In this document: one piece after another, positions 51,896 to 60,286 of the stretch
Layout: each line of letters opens with the position of its first letter
Numbering within the stretch: position 1 is the first letter of the stretch
Assembly (NCBI GenBank): GCA_965544035.1
Contig: CBEULR010000009.1
Location: forward strand, 1-64,000
From: CBEULR01 sp965544035
Lineage (GTDB): Bacteria > Bacillota > Desulfotomaculia > Desulfotomaculales > Desulforudaceae
Direction: 5' to 3'
DNA: 64,000 nt
Program-made: the position numbers and the translations under genes
The notes under the pieces: generated by a model
Told to the model about the DNA's origin: nothing
What the model saw: only the letters and a program-made list of their open reading frames with translations
The model's database searches: none

Positions 51896-52776
51896 GCAAC
51901 CGCCATCTCAAGAGTCAACTGACTTATGACCGATTTTTCCGGTACGTGTTTATCGTGTCGGCCGCTATAGTCGGAATCATTATCTTCTCCATTATCATTT
52001 TTGTGTCCAAGCAGGGCCTTCAAACCTTTCAGGATGTGAGTTTCTGGGAGTTTCACTTCGGAACGACCTGGAATCCGCCGCACGAGTTCGGGGCCTTTCC
52101 GTTTGTTTTCGGCTCGATTGCCGTGACCGCCCTCGCGATCCTTCTGGGCGGCCCGCTGGGGCTGGCCGGTGCCATCTTTATGGCCAAGATCGCCCCCAAG
52201 TGGATGCGGGAATTAATGCGCCCGGCCACCGACCTGTTTGTCGGGATTCCCTCGGTGGTATACGGCTGGATCGGGCTGACGGTGTTTATGCCGGTCATCT
52301 CCAAGTACACCGGCGGACCGGGGTTTGGCCTGTTTCTGGCGGCGGTGATCCTGGCGATCATGATCCTGCCGACCGTGATCAGTATTTCGGAAGATGCCCT
52401 GCGTGCCGTCCCCAAGAGCCTGGAAGAGGGGTCCTACGCGCTGGGCGCCAACCGGTGGGAAACTATTTACCGTGTGCTGATTCCGGCCTCTCTGCCGGGA
52501 TTGCTTACCGCCGTGATCATGGCTATGGCCCGCGCGATCGGGGAGACGATGGCGGTGGCCATGGTGATCGGGAACTCCCCGCGGCTCGCCGACTCACTGT
52601 TCGGGCCGACAGCCACGCTGACGACCGAGATTATTCTGAACATGGGCCAAACCCCCTTCGGATCGACCTGGAACAACGCCTTGTTCTATATGGCGTTCAC
52701 GCTGTTGATGGTATCCCTGATCATGATTCTGCTGATCCGGTTTGTAGTGAACAGGAGGCTGGCCAATGAGCAGTAG
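51892..52776 (+). CDS. pstC: Phosphate ABC transporter permease PstC
   Basis: A 294-residue permease with six membrane helices. SVVYGWIGLTVFMP and the ABC-coupling EAA loop (EDALRAVPKSLEEGSYALGA) are clear; the latter contacts PstB. IGETMAVAMVIGNSP is a PstC signature. It starts with GTG at 51892 in a GTGA overlap with pstS and overlaps pstA by 11 bases. Confidence 0.94.
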   Translation: MSNRHLKSQLTYDRFFRYVFIVSAAIVGIIIFSIIIFVSKQGLQTFQDVSFWEFHFGTTWNPPHEFGAFPFVFGSIAVTALAILLGGPLGLAGAIFMAKIAPKWMRELMRPATDLFVGIPSVVYGWIGLTVFMPVISKYTGGPGFGLFLAAVILAIMILPTVISISEDALRAVPKSLEEGSYALGANRWETIYRVLIPASLPGLLTAVIMAMARAIGETMAVAMVIGNSPRLADSLFGPTATLTTEIILNMGQTPFGSTWNNALFYMAFTLLMVSLIMILLIRFVVNRRLANEQ

Positions 52777-53614
52777 ACGTTTGGCGGACACTCTGGCGAC
52801 CTTCCTGTTATGGGGCGCCGGTTTCATCATTCTGGGACTGCTGGTGTTCTTCCTGGTCTACATCCTGGGCCAGGGATGCAGGGTGCTGAGCCTGGATTTT
52901 GTATTCGGACCGGCGAGTGAAGGCGGGGTGGGGCCCCAGCTGTTCAATACCTTTTACATTTTGTTCCTGTCCCTGATTTTTGCCGTCCCGGTCGGTGTGG
53001 GGGCCGGGATTTACCTGGCGGAGTATGCAAAGCCGGGTCGGCTCACCAATCTGATCCGCCTCAGCACCGAGTGCCTGGCCTCCGTGCCGTCCATTGTGTT
53101 GGGCCTTTTCGGACTGATCATTTTCGTAAACTACTTCGGTCTGGGCTTTACCATCCTGGGCGGAGCCGCCGCCCTGGCCCTGCTCAACCTGCCGATTCTG
53201 GTCCGGGTAACCGAGGAGTCACTGCGCACCGTACCGCAGTCACACCGGGAGGGCAGCCTGGCCCTGGGGGCCACGCAGTGGCAGACCATCTACCGGGTGG
53301 TTCTTCCCAGTTCACTGCTCGGGCTGATCACCGGCATCACCCTGGTGGCCGGACGGGCGATCGGCGAGGCGGCCGTACTGGTGTTTACGGCTGGTACCAG
53401 CGTATCCCGGCACTATCCCGATTTCAACCCGCTGGTGGCCGGTGAGACCCTGTCCGTGCATCTCTGGTATGTGCGCGGAGAACCGCTGGTGGCCAACGCG
53501 GATGCGGTGGCGGCCGGCAGTGCCGCGCTTCTGGTTCTTGTGGTGCTGTTATTCAATTTGGTCATCGGCGTTCCGGCCAGGATTTATCAACGCCGCCGCA
53601 GCGGCACAAAGTGA
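52766..53614 (+). CDS. pstA: Phosphate ABC transporter permease PstA
   Basis: A 282-residue permease with six membrane helices, partner of PstC. AGIYLAEYAKPGRLTNLIRL, SVPSIVLGLFGLIIFV and the EAA loop EESLRTVPQSHREGSLALG identify PstA. ATG 52766 lies in the end of pstC. PstB follows 16 bases downstream. Confidence 0.94.
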   Translation: MSSRRLADTLATFLLWGAGFIILGLLVFFLVYILGQGCRVLSLDFVFGPASEGGVGPQLFNTFYILFLSLIFAVPVGVGAGIYLAEYAKPGRLTNLIRLSTECLASVPSIVLGLFGLIIFVNYFGLGFTILGGAAALALLNLPILVRVTEESLRTVPQSHREGSLALGATQWQTIYRVVLPSSLLGLITGITLVAGRAIGEAAVLVFTAGTSVSRHYPDFNPLVAGETLSVHLWYVRGEPLVANADAVAAGSAALLVLVVLLFNLVIGVPARIYQRRRSGTK

Positions 53615-53630
53615 TGGAGGGTATAACGCT

Positions 53631-54386
53631 TTGGAACACAAGATTGTAGTCCGGAATCTTAATCTCTACTATGGGGATTATCAGGCGCTGCACGACATAA
53701 GCATGGATATCGGAAAACAGCAGATCACGGCGCTGATCGGGCCTTCCGGCTGCGGGAAGACCACGTTTCTCCGGGTGCTCAATCGTATGAACGACCTGAT
53801 CGACGGAGTGAGGGTTGAGGGGCAGGTGCTCTTGGACGGACAGGATATCTTCAGCCCGGATGTGGACGTGGTGCACTTGCGGAAGCGGGTCGGAATGGTG
53901 TTCCAGCGTCCCAATCCTTTCCCTATGTCCATTTACGACAATGTGGCCTACGGGCCGCGGATTCACGGGTTGAAGAATAAGAACAAACTGGACGAAATCG
54001 TGGAAACCAGCCTCCGCGCGGCCGCATTGTGGGATGAGGTGCACGACCGGCTGTTCAAGTCGGCGCGGGGTCTTTCCGGCGGCCAGCAGCAGAGACTCTG
54101 TATCGCGCGGCTCTTGGCCGTGGAACCCGAAGTCCTGCTGATGGACGAACCCACGTCGGCTCTGGACCCGCTGTCCACCCTGAAAATCGAAGAGCTCCTG
54201 CGCAGCTTGAGGGATGACTACACGATCGTCATCGTGACGCATAACATGCAGCAGGCGGCGCGGGTATCCGATACCACGGCCTTCTTCCTTAACGGGGACA
54301 TGGTTGAGTTCGGTCCCACCGACACCATATTCACCAAACCCCAGGACAACCGCACAGAGGATTATATTACCGGACGGTTTGGATAA
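53631..54386 (+). CDS. pstB: Phosphate ABC transporter ATPase PstB
   Basis: A 251-residue ATPase. Walker A is GPSGCGKTTFLR (about residues 38-49), the Q-loop includes MVFQRPNPFPMSIYDNV (PstB-specific), the signature is LSGGQQQRLCIAR, and Walker B is LLMDEPTSALDP followed by the switch His in VTHNM. The TTG start at 53631 follows ATGGAGGG; in-frame codons upstream overlap pstA and are rejected. Confidence 0.96.
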   Translation: MEHKIVVRNLNLYYGDYQALHDISMDIGKQQITALIGPSGCGKTTFLRVLNRMNDLIDGVRVEGQVLLDGQDIFSPDVDVVHLRKRVGMVFQRPNPFPMSIYDNVAYGPRIHGLKNKNKLDEIVETSLRAAALWDEVHDRLFKSARGLSGGQQQRLCIARLLAVEPEVLLMDEPTSALDPLSTLKIEELLRSLRDDYTIVIVTHNMQQAARVSDTTAFFLNGDMVEFGPTDTIFTKPQDNRTEDYITGRFG

Positions 54387-54457
54387 GCAGAATATCTTGA
54401 TCTGAAGTGTTTCCTGTGCTAATCTAAAACTCATAATCAGAAGGTGGAGTGGTCGAC

Positions 54458-55114
54458 GTGCCCAATCGGCAGGCTTTTGATAAGGATCTAACCGATCTGC
54501 AGCAGGATATCCTCCGCATGGCCAGCCTTGTGGAACAAAACATTTTCAAGGCGCTCGAAGCGCTGATGAACCACGATCCGGTGGCGGCCAAGGAAGTGAT
54601 CACCAGTGACGATGTGATCGACAGTTTGCGGCACGACATCGAAAACCGCTGCGTCAAGCTGATCGCCACCCAGCAGCCGATGGCACGTGACTTGCGGGTG
54701 ATCATCACCGGTATCAAGATCCTGCTCAATTTGGAGCGGATGGGGGACCACGCCGTGGATATCGCCCGCGCGGCGATGTGCGTCTGCGGGCGGATGCCGG
54801 ATAAGCCGTTGGAGAAAATACCCAGAATGGCCCGATTGGTGCAGCACATGGTCAAGGAGGGGCTGGACGCCTATGTCCACGGTGATGTGGAGAAGGCCCG
54901 CCGGATGTGCCTGACCGATGACGAAGTCGACGAGATCTACCACCTGACCTTCCAGGACCTGATCACCTATATGGAACAGAATCCGCACACCATCGCGTGT
55001 GTTGTGTACCTGCTTTTGGTGGCCCGCTACCTGGAGCGTATCGCGGACCGGGCGACCAACATCGGAGAGGACGTTATTTATCTGGTTACCGGAGAGTGGA
55101 AGGAACTCAATTAG
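54458..55114 (+). CDS. phoU: Phosphate transport regulator PhoU
   Basis: A 218-residue all-helical protein built from two PhoU repeats. VLEQ/VEQNIFKALEALMN and ERMGDHAVDIARA in the first half, and ERIADRATNIGEDVIYLVTG in the second, carry the metal-binding E(R)xxDxxxN-type motifs. PhoU represses PhoR signalling when phosphate is plentiful. GTG 54458 fits AGGTGGAG at 54442-54449; GTG 54449 is too close. It ends the pst unit. Confidence 0.94.
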   Translation: MPNRQAFDKDLTDLQQDILRMASLVEQNIFKALEALMNHDPVAAKEVITSDDVIDSLRHDIENRCVKLIATQQPMARDLRVIITGIKILLNLERMGDHAVDIARAAMCVCGRMPDKPLEKIPRMARLVQHMVKEGLDAYVHGDVEKARRMCLTDDEVDEIYHLTFQDLITYMEQNPHTIACVVYLLLVARYLERIADRATNIGEDVIYLVTGEWKELN

Positions 55115-55155
55115 TCAACCGGACGGTGACGGAACGGCGCGTTAGTAAGCCAAAT

Positions 55156-55178
55156 AAGCCCTTAACCGGGCTTTTTTG
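55156..55178 (+). terminator. Rho-independent terminator after phoU
   Basis: AAGCCC pairs with GGGCTT around TTAACC and is followed by T residues. Confidence 0.75.
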
Positions 55179-55249
55179 CTTGATAGCGAAGGACAAAAAC
55201 GGCCGCATGTCGAATGTATCCATCAGCTATTGGTGCAGGAAGGTGCCGT

Positions 55250-56170
55250 GTGCATTTGGTCTGGCGAAGCCTTAAGAGGATTCTGGTTTTGGCGGCCGTT
55301 TCAATCCTGGTGTTATGGGCAGCCTATCAGTGGGTGTGGCCCATTGTGGCCAACCCCTTCATTGAACTCGCCGTCCTGAAACAGGAGACACTTACCGACC
55401 AGACTGCTGTTGAGGCTCTGGTGGTGAGAAGTGAGACGGTGGTGAGAGCCCCGTCGGACGGCGTGCTTCAGCCCGACACCTGCTCCGGTGAACGGGTGAG
55501 CAGAGGGACGAGGATGGGGGCGGTCCTGGGGCCGTCTGCCGGTACACCTGTGTTTGCACCGCATGCCGGCCTTGTCTTTTGGAACGTCGACGGCCTGGAG
55601 GAAGTACTGCAGCCGGGCAGTGTCCTGGCCTCCGGTTCCGTTCCGGTCGTCTCGCCGGCCGAACCGCTCGCGGAAGGCGCGGTGGCCAAGGGCGAACCGC
55701 TCTGCCGGGTGGTTGACAATCTGAGCCCCGTTCTGCTGCACTTCAATGTGCCTCCCGGTGTTCTGCCGCAGTCGATGCTAAAAGAAGGTGAACGCTGGCG
55801 CGTGCTTCTCAACGGGGAGGAGTCCCGGGGCCGGGTGACGCTGATCCTTACCGATAACGGCGTATCCCGCGTCGAGCTGGCGCTCAGCCGGTATCCGGAG
55901 ACCCTGATGCAGGAACGTCGGGTGCGGTGCGCGGTGATCACCCGCGAGGTATCGGGATTCATCGTGCCCCGGGCCGCGCTTGTGCTTCATTCGGGGATGA
56001 CCGGGATCTATCTCCTGCGAAAGGATCGGATTGAGTGGCGGCCGGTGCGGGTGGAAGCGCAGCTCGGCGAAAACGTGCAGATATCAGGTGAAGCACTGAC
56101 CGAGGGCGGCCTGTACGTGGTCAACCCCTGGTTGGCCGCCGACGGCCGGCGGTATCTGAGGAATCAATAG
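55250..56170 (+). CDS. HlyD-like membrane-fusion/adaptor protein
   Basis: A 306-residue protein with an N-terminal membrane helix (about residues 8-26) and an extracytoplasmic region with biotinyl-lipoyl-like halves: VVRAPSDGVLQPDTCSGERV and PVFAPHAGLVFWNVDG. A beta-barrel-like C-terminal part reads VPRAALVLHSGMTGIYLL. This fits the HlyD family adaptor of the ylm region of Clostridia. No transporter gene adjoins it, so an efflux role is unproven. GTG 55250 follows AGGAAGGTG. Confidence 0.78.
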   Translation: MHLVWRSLKRILVLAAVSILVLWAAYQWVWPIVANPFIELAVLKQETLTDQTAVEALVVRSETVVRAPSDGVLQPDTCSGERVSRGTRMGAVLGPSAGTPVFAPHAGLVFWNVDGLEEVLQPGSVLASGSVPVVSPAEPLAEGAVAKGEPLCRVVDNLSPVLLHFNVPPGVLPQSMLKEGERWRVLLNGEESRGRVTLILTDNGVSRVELALSRYPETLMQERRVRCAVITREVSGFIVPRAALVLHSGMTGIYLLRKDRIEWRPVRVEAQLGENVQISGEALTEGGLYVVNPWLAADGRRYLRNQ

Positions 56171-56181
56171 ATATATGTAGT

Positions 56182-56209
56182 ATTCAGGAGTCAGGAGTCA
56201 GAATTCAGT
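56182..56209. repeat. Degenerate heptanucleotide tandem tract
   Basis: Four 7-base units, ATTCAGG, AGTCAGG, AGTCAGA and ATTCAGT, just after the HlyD-like gene. The stretch to 56280 holds no gene, only an imperfect inverted repeat (GCAGCTTTCTACTGAATGC region). Confidence 0.6.
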
Positions 56210-56280
56210 AGGAGAAGCAGAAACACGAAGCAAAGAGCAGCTTTCTACTGAATGCTGCTCTGAAATCACTTATGTTTGCG

Positions 56281-56598
56281 TATCATCCGGGTCTGCCTCC
56301 GGTCGACTCGTGTGATTCGGGCACCATTCTTAGCGAAGGTGAGGGCTGTGCGGTCCCCGACGAGGACGTTTACGGGCGCTTCCACAATCATTCTGCTCCG
56401 CAGCCGACCGCCTGGATCGGCCGCCTGGAAAATAAGCGGCCAAACCCGGCACTCAATTTAGGGACTAAAATCTTGCACTAAACTGGATACGCCTGGCCAC
56501 TAAATTGAGTGCCGGGCAGGAGGGGTTCGCCGCACACTGAACCGAGCTTAGAAATGGTCGAATCACTAAGCCGGAGACCGGGGTAAACCCGGATGATA
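56281..56598. repeat. Long palindromic element, copy 4, inverted and interrupted
   Basis: In the opposite orientation to copies 1-3. Ends TATCATCCGGGT (56281-56292) and ACCCGGATGATA (56587-56598) pair perfectly and again differ from the other copies in a matched way. The body follows copy 1 reversed until AAGCGGCCAAAC, is broken by a 72-bp insert (56445-56516), then resumes at CAGGAGGGG. Confidence 0.88.
56445..56516. mobile_element. 72-bp palindromic insert nested in copy 4
   Basis: Perfect 17-bp terminal inverted repeats, CCCGGCACTCAATTTAG (56445-56461) and its complement (56500-56516), around a 38-base centre with no coding capacity. It replaces a few bases of the host palindrome, which is continuous in copies 1 and 2. 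This size and structure suit a minimal non-autonomous transposable element. Confidence 0.7.
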
Positions 56599-56660
56599 AA
56601 GAAACGAGAAGCTGTTTTCAGGGTCAGCAGTTGGTGTTCAGAATAAAAAATGTTCCTTTA

Positions 56661-56695
56661 CTACTAGATACTGGCTACTCACTTCTCACTACTGT
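56661..56695. repeat. Degenerate heptanucleotide tandem tract before ylmE
   Basis: Five 7-base units: CTACTAG, ATACTGG, CTACTCA, CTTCTCA and CTACTGT. They run up to the ylmE start region. The units closely resemble those at 10914-10941. Confidence 0.6.
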
Positions 56696-56703
56696 TGCGG
56701 GAG

Positions 56704-57471
56704 ATGAAAGCGATTACTCACCATTCGGACATTGGTTTGAATCTGGAACGGGTGCGCCGTTTGTGTGCCGAGGCTGCCGAGCGGTCCGGGCGTTCACCCC
56801 GTGAAATCAAGATTGTGGCCGTGTCCAAAAGCTTCGATGCCGACCGGGTGACCGAGGCGGCGCGTCATGGCCAGAGGGTTTTCGGGGAGAATAGAGTCCA
56901 AGAGTTGTTGGCCAAGCAGGATGAGGTCGGTTTGGATCTTGAATGGCATTTTATCGGCTACCTGCAGCGGAACAAGGTACGGCAGCTGGTGGGACGGGTG
57001 GCCCTGATCCACAGCCTGGACCGCTGGTCGCTGGCCGAGGAGATCCAGCGGCGGGCGCGAGTGAAGGGGCTGGTTGTTCCGGTGCTCGTTCAGGTGAATG
57101 TTTCGGGCGAAAAGACCAAATCAGGCGTTTCTCCGGCCGAAACGATTGACTTTCTTAGAAATCTGGCAGGATTTTCGGCGCTGCGGGTCGAAGGGTTGAT
57201 GACTATAGCTCCATATTCTGTAAATCCCGAAGATGCACGCCCTGTGTTCCGTGAATTGCGTTCAATCCGGGACCGGGCGAGGCTGGAGCTTGGGGTGGAT
57301 TTGCCTCATCTTTCGATGGGCATGAGCAATGATTACCTCGTGGCCGTCGAGGAGGGGGCGGATATAGTCCGGTTGGGGACTGTAATATTCGGAAAAAGAA
57401 GCTGCATGATGAGGGGGGTATCTGATGAGCGTCAGGCTGGTGGACAAGGTTCTGGGTTTTATGGGTTTTGA
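56704..57471 (+). CDS. YggS/YlmE family PLP homeostasis protein
   Basis: A 255-residue PLP-binding protein of the alanine-racemase-like TIM-barrel family. KIVAVSKSF contains the PLP Lys, and GENRVQEL, EWHFIGYLQRNKVR, LVQVNVSGEKTKSG and LSMGMSNDYLVAVEEGADIVRLGTVIFG are signatures. It buffers free PLP and stands before sepF in most Firmicutes. The start is uncertain: ATG 56704 follows GGGAG too closely, and TTG 56695 lacks a site. Its 3' end overlaps sepF by 47 bases, adding an atypical tail. Confidence 0.9.
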   Translation: MKAITHHSDIGLNLERVRRLCAEAAERSGRSPREIKIVAVSKSFDADRVTEAARHGQRVFGENRVQELLAKQDEVGLDLEWHFIGYLQRNKVRQLVGRVALIHSLDRWSLAEEIQRRARVKGLVVPVLVQVNVSGEKTKSGVSPAETIDFLRNLAGFSALRVEGLMTIAPYSVNPEDARPVFRELRSIRDRARLELGVDLPHLSMGMSNDYLVAVEEGADIVRLGTVIFGKRSCMMRGVSDERQAGGQGSGFYGF

Positions 57472-57853
57472 GGACGACACGGTTCAGGAAAACCCGAAGG
57501 CGGCCGAAACGGAACGCGAGATCCAGGATCCGCGCAAAAGGGGAGCGACGGTTGTAAACCTCCATACTCAGCGCAACGTCAGGGTGGTTGTGGTTGAGCC
57601 GCAGGCTTTTGATGATGTGCAGGAGATCACCGATCATCTCAAGAACCGCAAACCGGTGATTGTCAATCTGGAGAAAGTGGACAATGATCTGGCCCGCAGA
57701 ATTGTGGACTTCTTGAGCGGAGCGGTCTATGCCGTCTCCGGGGCGATGCAAAAGGTGGGCGGGGGAATCTTCCTCTTCGTGCCGAGCAATGTGGACATCG
57801 ACAGTGACATCAAGGAGACCGAACGGGGCATCTTTTCCTGGATTCGGAATTAG
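57425..57853 (+). CDS. sepF: Cell division protein SepF
   Basis: A 142-residue protein. It has an N-terminal amphipathic membrane helix (MSVRLVDKVLGFMGF), a charged linker, and the SepF core with VVVVEPQAFDDVQEITDHLK, PVIVNLEKVDNDLARRIVDFLSG and QKVGGGIFLFVPSNVDI. SepF polymerises into rings and anchors FtsZ to membrane, and can replace FtsA. ATG 57425 follows GAGGGGGG. The absence of ftsA from the dcw cluster makes this gene more important here. Confidence 0.94.
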   Translation: MSVRLVDKVLGFMGFEDDTVQENPKAAETEREIQDPRKRGATVVNLHTQRNVRVVVVEPQAFDDVQEITDHLKNRKPVIVNLEKVDNDLARRIVDFLSGAVYAVSGAMQKVGGGIFLFVPSNVDIDSDIKETERGIFSWIRN

Positions 57854-57871
57854 CGAAGGTGGGATTATTGA

Positions 57872-58693
57872 TTGACCGCAGGTTTTAGAATCGGGATCAT
57901 CGGCGGCGGCGCCATGGGCCGGGCTCTGGCTGCCGGAGTGACCAAAGCCGGGCTGGCGTCTCCTGCACAGGTGACCGTGGCCGATGTCAGTGAGCTGTGC
58001 CGGAAAAACTTGTCCAGTGACCTGGGTGTTAACGTCACGGCGGAAAACCGGACGGCGGCCGCGGCCGCCGAAGTGGTGATCCTGGCGGTCAAGCCGTTTG
58101 TTGTGGCCGCGGTGCTTGACGATCTCAAACCCGTGCTGCAGCCGTCTCAAACCCTGGTCAGTATTGCGGCCGGGGTGACGATTGCGGACATCGAGTCCGG
58201 GATCGGCGGCCGTATTCCGGTCATCCGGGTGATGCCGAATACGCCGGCCCTGGTTGGTGCGGCGGCCGGCGCTTTTGCCCGCGGACGTTTTGCCGGTGAC
58301 GAGCATGCCGCCCGGGTGAAGACCGTGCTGGATGCCTTGGGAAGTTTCTTTGAGGTTGAAGAACGGCTGTTGGACGTGGTCACCGGTCTGAGCGGGAGCG
58401 GTCCGGCCTATGCCTTCGTGTTAATCGAGGCGCTGGCCGACGGGGCGGTGAGAATGGGCTTACCCCGTGAGATCGCTGTTAAACTCGCGGCACAGACGCT
58501 GCTGGGGGCGGCCAAGATGGTGCTTGAAACGGGTGAACACCCGGGCCGGCTGAAGGATATGGTAACCACGCCGGGAGGAACCACTGCCGCCGGGCTGTAC
58601 GCTCTTGAAGAAGGAGCGGTTCGCGCCGCTCTGCAGAGGGCCGTTCAGGCGGCCACCGAAAAAGCTATTGAAATCAAGAACCGAGGTGTGTAA
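57872..58693 (+). CDS. proC: Pyrroline-5-carboxylate reductase
   Basis: A 273-residue NAD(P)H enzyme making L-proline from pyrroline-5-carboxylate. FRIGIIGGGAMGRALAAG is the Rossmann loop, RVMPNTPALVGAAAGAFA the substrate-side motif, and VTGLSGSGPAYAFVLIEALADGAVRMGLPRE the C-terminal signature region. The TTG start at 57872 follows AAGGTGGG. It adjoins sepF and yggT, a common Firmicute arrangement. Confidence 0.95.
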   Translation: MTAGFRIGIIGGGAMGRALAAGVTKAGLASPAQVTVADVSELCRKNLSSDLGVNVTAENRTAAAAAEVVILAVKPFVVAAVLDDLKPVLQPSQTLVSIAAGVTIADIESGIGGRIPVIRVMPNTPALVGAAAGAFARGRFAGDEHAARVKTVLDALGSFFEVEERLLDVVTGLSGSGPAYAFVLIEALADGAVRMGLPREIAVKLAAQTLLGAAKMVLETGEHPGRLKDMVTTPGGTTAAGLYALEEGAVRAALQRAVQAATEKAIEIKNRGV

Positions 58694-58957
58694 ATGGGCC
58701 TGATCATCGATCTGATTAATGTCGCCTTTCAGGTTTACGGGTGGATTATCCTTGCCCGGATCATCCTCTCTTGGGTGCCCCACAATCCGTATCATCCGGT
58801 GATCCGTTTCCTGTACGACTTGACCGAGCCATATCTTTCGATCTTTAGGCGCTTCATTCCGCCTTTGGGTATGATCGACCTGTCTCCGCTGGTGGCCTTG
58901 ATCACCCTGTACATATTGCGAGCCGTGCTTGTGAGCGTTCTGATCCAAGTGTTTTAG
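58694..58957 (+). CDS. YggT family membrane protein
   Basis: An 87-residue protein with two hydrophobic segments (about residues 3-25 and 60-85). WIILARIILSWVP and LYDLTEPYLSIFRRFIPPLG are typical of YggT, which contributes to membrane or division-related functions that are not defined. ATG 58694 comes directly after the proC stop. In B. subtilis the equivalent gene is ylmG. Confidence 0.88.
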   Translation: MGLIIDLINVAFQVYGWIILARIILSWVPHNPYHPVIRFLYDLTEPYLSIFRRFIPPLGMIDLSPLVALITLYILRAVLVSVLIQVF

Positions 58958-58969
58958 GGAGGTATTGCC

Positions 58970-59665
58970 GTGCTCACACCCTTGGATGTACGCAAAAAGG
59001 AATTCAGACGCTGTTTCCGTGGTTATGATGAGCAGGAAGTGGATCGGTTCCTGGATCTCGTAATCGACACCATGGAAAGGCTGATCGAGCGGAATAACGA
59101 CTTACAGGAGCATCTGGAACGGGTGGAAGGTACGGTGGCCCGTTATAAGGAACTCGAAGAAGTCTTGAAAAGCACCATGGTGATCGCGCAGAAAACGGCC
59201 AATGAGATCAAAGAATCGGCCGACCGGCAGGCGAAAAGCATTATCGAGGAAGCGCGGGCCAAGGCCGAACAGATCCTGGCCCAGGCGCGGGAAGAAGCGA
59301 AAGTGATCCTCAATCAGGCACATGAGGACGGCACACGGGTGCTGGACGAGGCTGCCGGCAAAGCCGACCGGATAATGAATGATTACGAGGTGCTTCAGAA
59401 GCAGACCATGCTGTTCCGGTCCAAGTTTCGTTCCTTTCTGGAAATGCAACTGGAGATGCTGGACAGCGAATTGGGATCAGTGGACGATCGCAGGCGGCCG
59501 GCGCTGACCGATTCGGTGGAGGCCGACGCTGAAATGGAGTGGGATGATTCCGTTTCAACCGGAGATGAGGAGAGGGAGAGTCTGGCGGAAATCATGGTGG
59601 CCGCCAACGACGACGAGGCCGAAGCGGACACCGTCGTGGCTGCCGGGGGAAAGAGATTTGCGTGA
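58970..59665 (+). CDS. divIVA: DivIVA family protein
   Basis: A 231-residue coiled-coil protein. LTPLDVRKKEFRRCFRGYDEQEVDRFLD is the membrane-curvature-sensing N-terminal domain, with the conserved Phe/Arg. It is followed by a coiled coil (about residues 30-150) and an acidic C-terminal tail. DivIVA marks poles and septa and recruits MinJ, Spo0J/RacA and others in B. subtilis. It starts at GTG 58970, 12 bases after yggT. Confidence 0.92.
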   Translation: MLTPLDVRKKEFRRCFRGYDEQEVDRFLDLVIDTMERLIERNNDLQEHLERVEGTVARYKELEEVLKSTMVIAQKTANEIKESADRQAKSIIEEARAKAEQILAQAREEAKVILNQAHEDGTRVLDEAAGKADRIMNDYEVLQKQTMLFRSKFRSFLEMQLEMLDSELGSVDDRRRPALTDSVEADAEMEWDDSVSTGDEERESLAEIMVAANDDEAEADTVVAAGGKRFA

Positions 59666-59958
59666 AGATGAATCTGGTGGAAGGAGATGCGAAAGGGGTT
59701 TCCTTTGCTGTAAGGATTCAGCCCCGAGCGTCAAAGAATGAAGTGGCCGGGGTACTCGGTGATGAGATTAAGATCAGGGTCACGTCACCACCCGTAGACG
59801 GGGAGGCGAACAAGGCCCTGTGTGCTTTTCTCGGCCGCCTGTTGGGGGTGCCGGCGCGTCAGGTCGAGATTGTTGCCGGTCACAGGGGGCGCCGAAAAGT
59901 GATCCGGGTGGCGGGACTTAGTCCGGAGGATGTTCTGGACAAGCTGAAGTTGACGTAA
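59662..59958 (+). CDS. DUF167/YggU family protein
   Basis: A 98-residue DUF167 protein. FAVRIQPRASKNEVAGV and VTSPPVDGEANKALCAFLGRLLGV are the family motifs; function is unknown. GTG 59662 overlaps the divIVA stop (GTGA), with ATG 59668 as an alternative. The ileS promoter starts inside its last codons. Confidence 0.88.
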   Translation: MKMNLVEGDAKGVSFAVRIQPRASKNEVAGVLGDEIKIRVTSPPVDGEANKALCAFLGRLLGVPARQVEIVAGHRGRRKVIRVAGLSPEDVLDKLKLT

Positions 59959-59978
59959 TAAGGGCGATCTACTATAAT
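59950..59978 (+). promoter_or_regulatory. SigA promoter of the ileS T-box leader
   Basis: TTGACG at 59950-59955 and TATAAT at 59973-59978 with a 17-base spacer, close to consensus. It overlaps the end of the DUF167 gene. Confidence 0.85.
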
Positions 59979-59984
59979 TGGTCA

Positions 59985-60256
59985 GAGTAATTTGATCCGT
60001 AAAGCCGATGATCGGGAAGAGTAGGTTATTCTGTTGGCCGACAGCGAGCCCGGAGCGGTGGAAGCCGGGCGGTACGGGATATCCGAAAATCACCCGTGAG
60101 GTGCGGGCTGAACGGGATTTCCCCAAATAAGCCTTGCCGGTCAAGCTGCCGTTAACAGCACAAGCGGTCGGTCTGGATTGGTGTGTCCGGATCGTCCATT
60201 AGGGTGGTACCGCGGGAAGATGCCCTCTCGTCCCTTGGATGAGAGGTTTTTCGTTT
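59985..60256 (+). ncRNA. T-box riboswitch of ileS
   Basis: A tRNA-sensing leader. Stem I starts near 60017 (GAAGAGTAGG), and the specifier ATC (Ile) is in GAAAATCACC at 60089-60091. The conserved T-box sequence AGGGTGGTACCGCG is at 60201-60214 and pairs with the NCCA end of uncharged tRNA. The competing terminator is CCTCTCGTC/GATGAGAGG at 60223-60246 with a T-run. Uncharged tRNA-Ile should allow read-through into ileS. Confidence 0.95.
60223..60256 (+). terminator. T-box attenuator terminator
   Basis: CCTCTCGTC and GATGAGAGG (one mismatch) around CCTTG, followed by TTTTTCGTTTT. It is the off-state structure of the ileS T-box. Confidence 0.9.
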
Positions 60257-60286
60257 TGGTGCATCATTATTGAGGAGGAATCGGGA

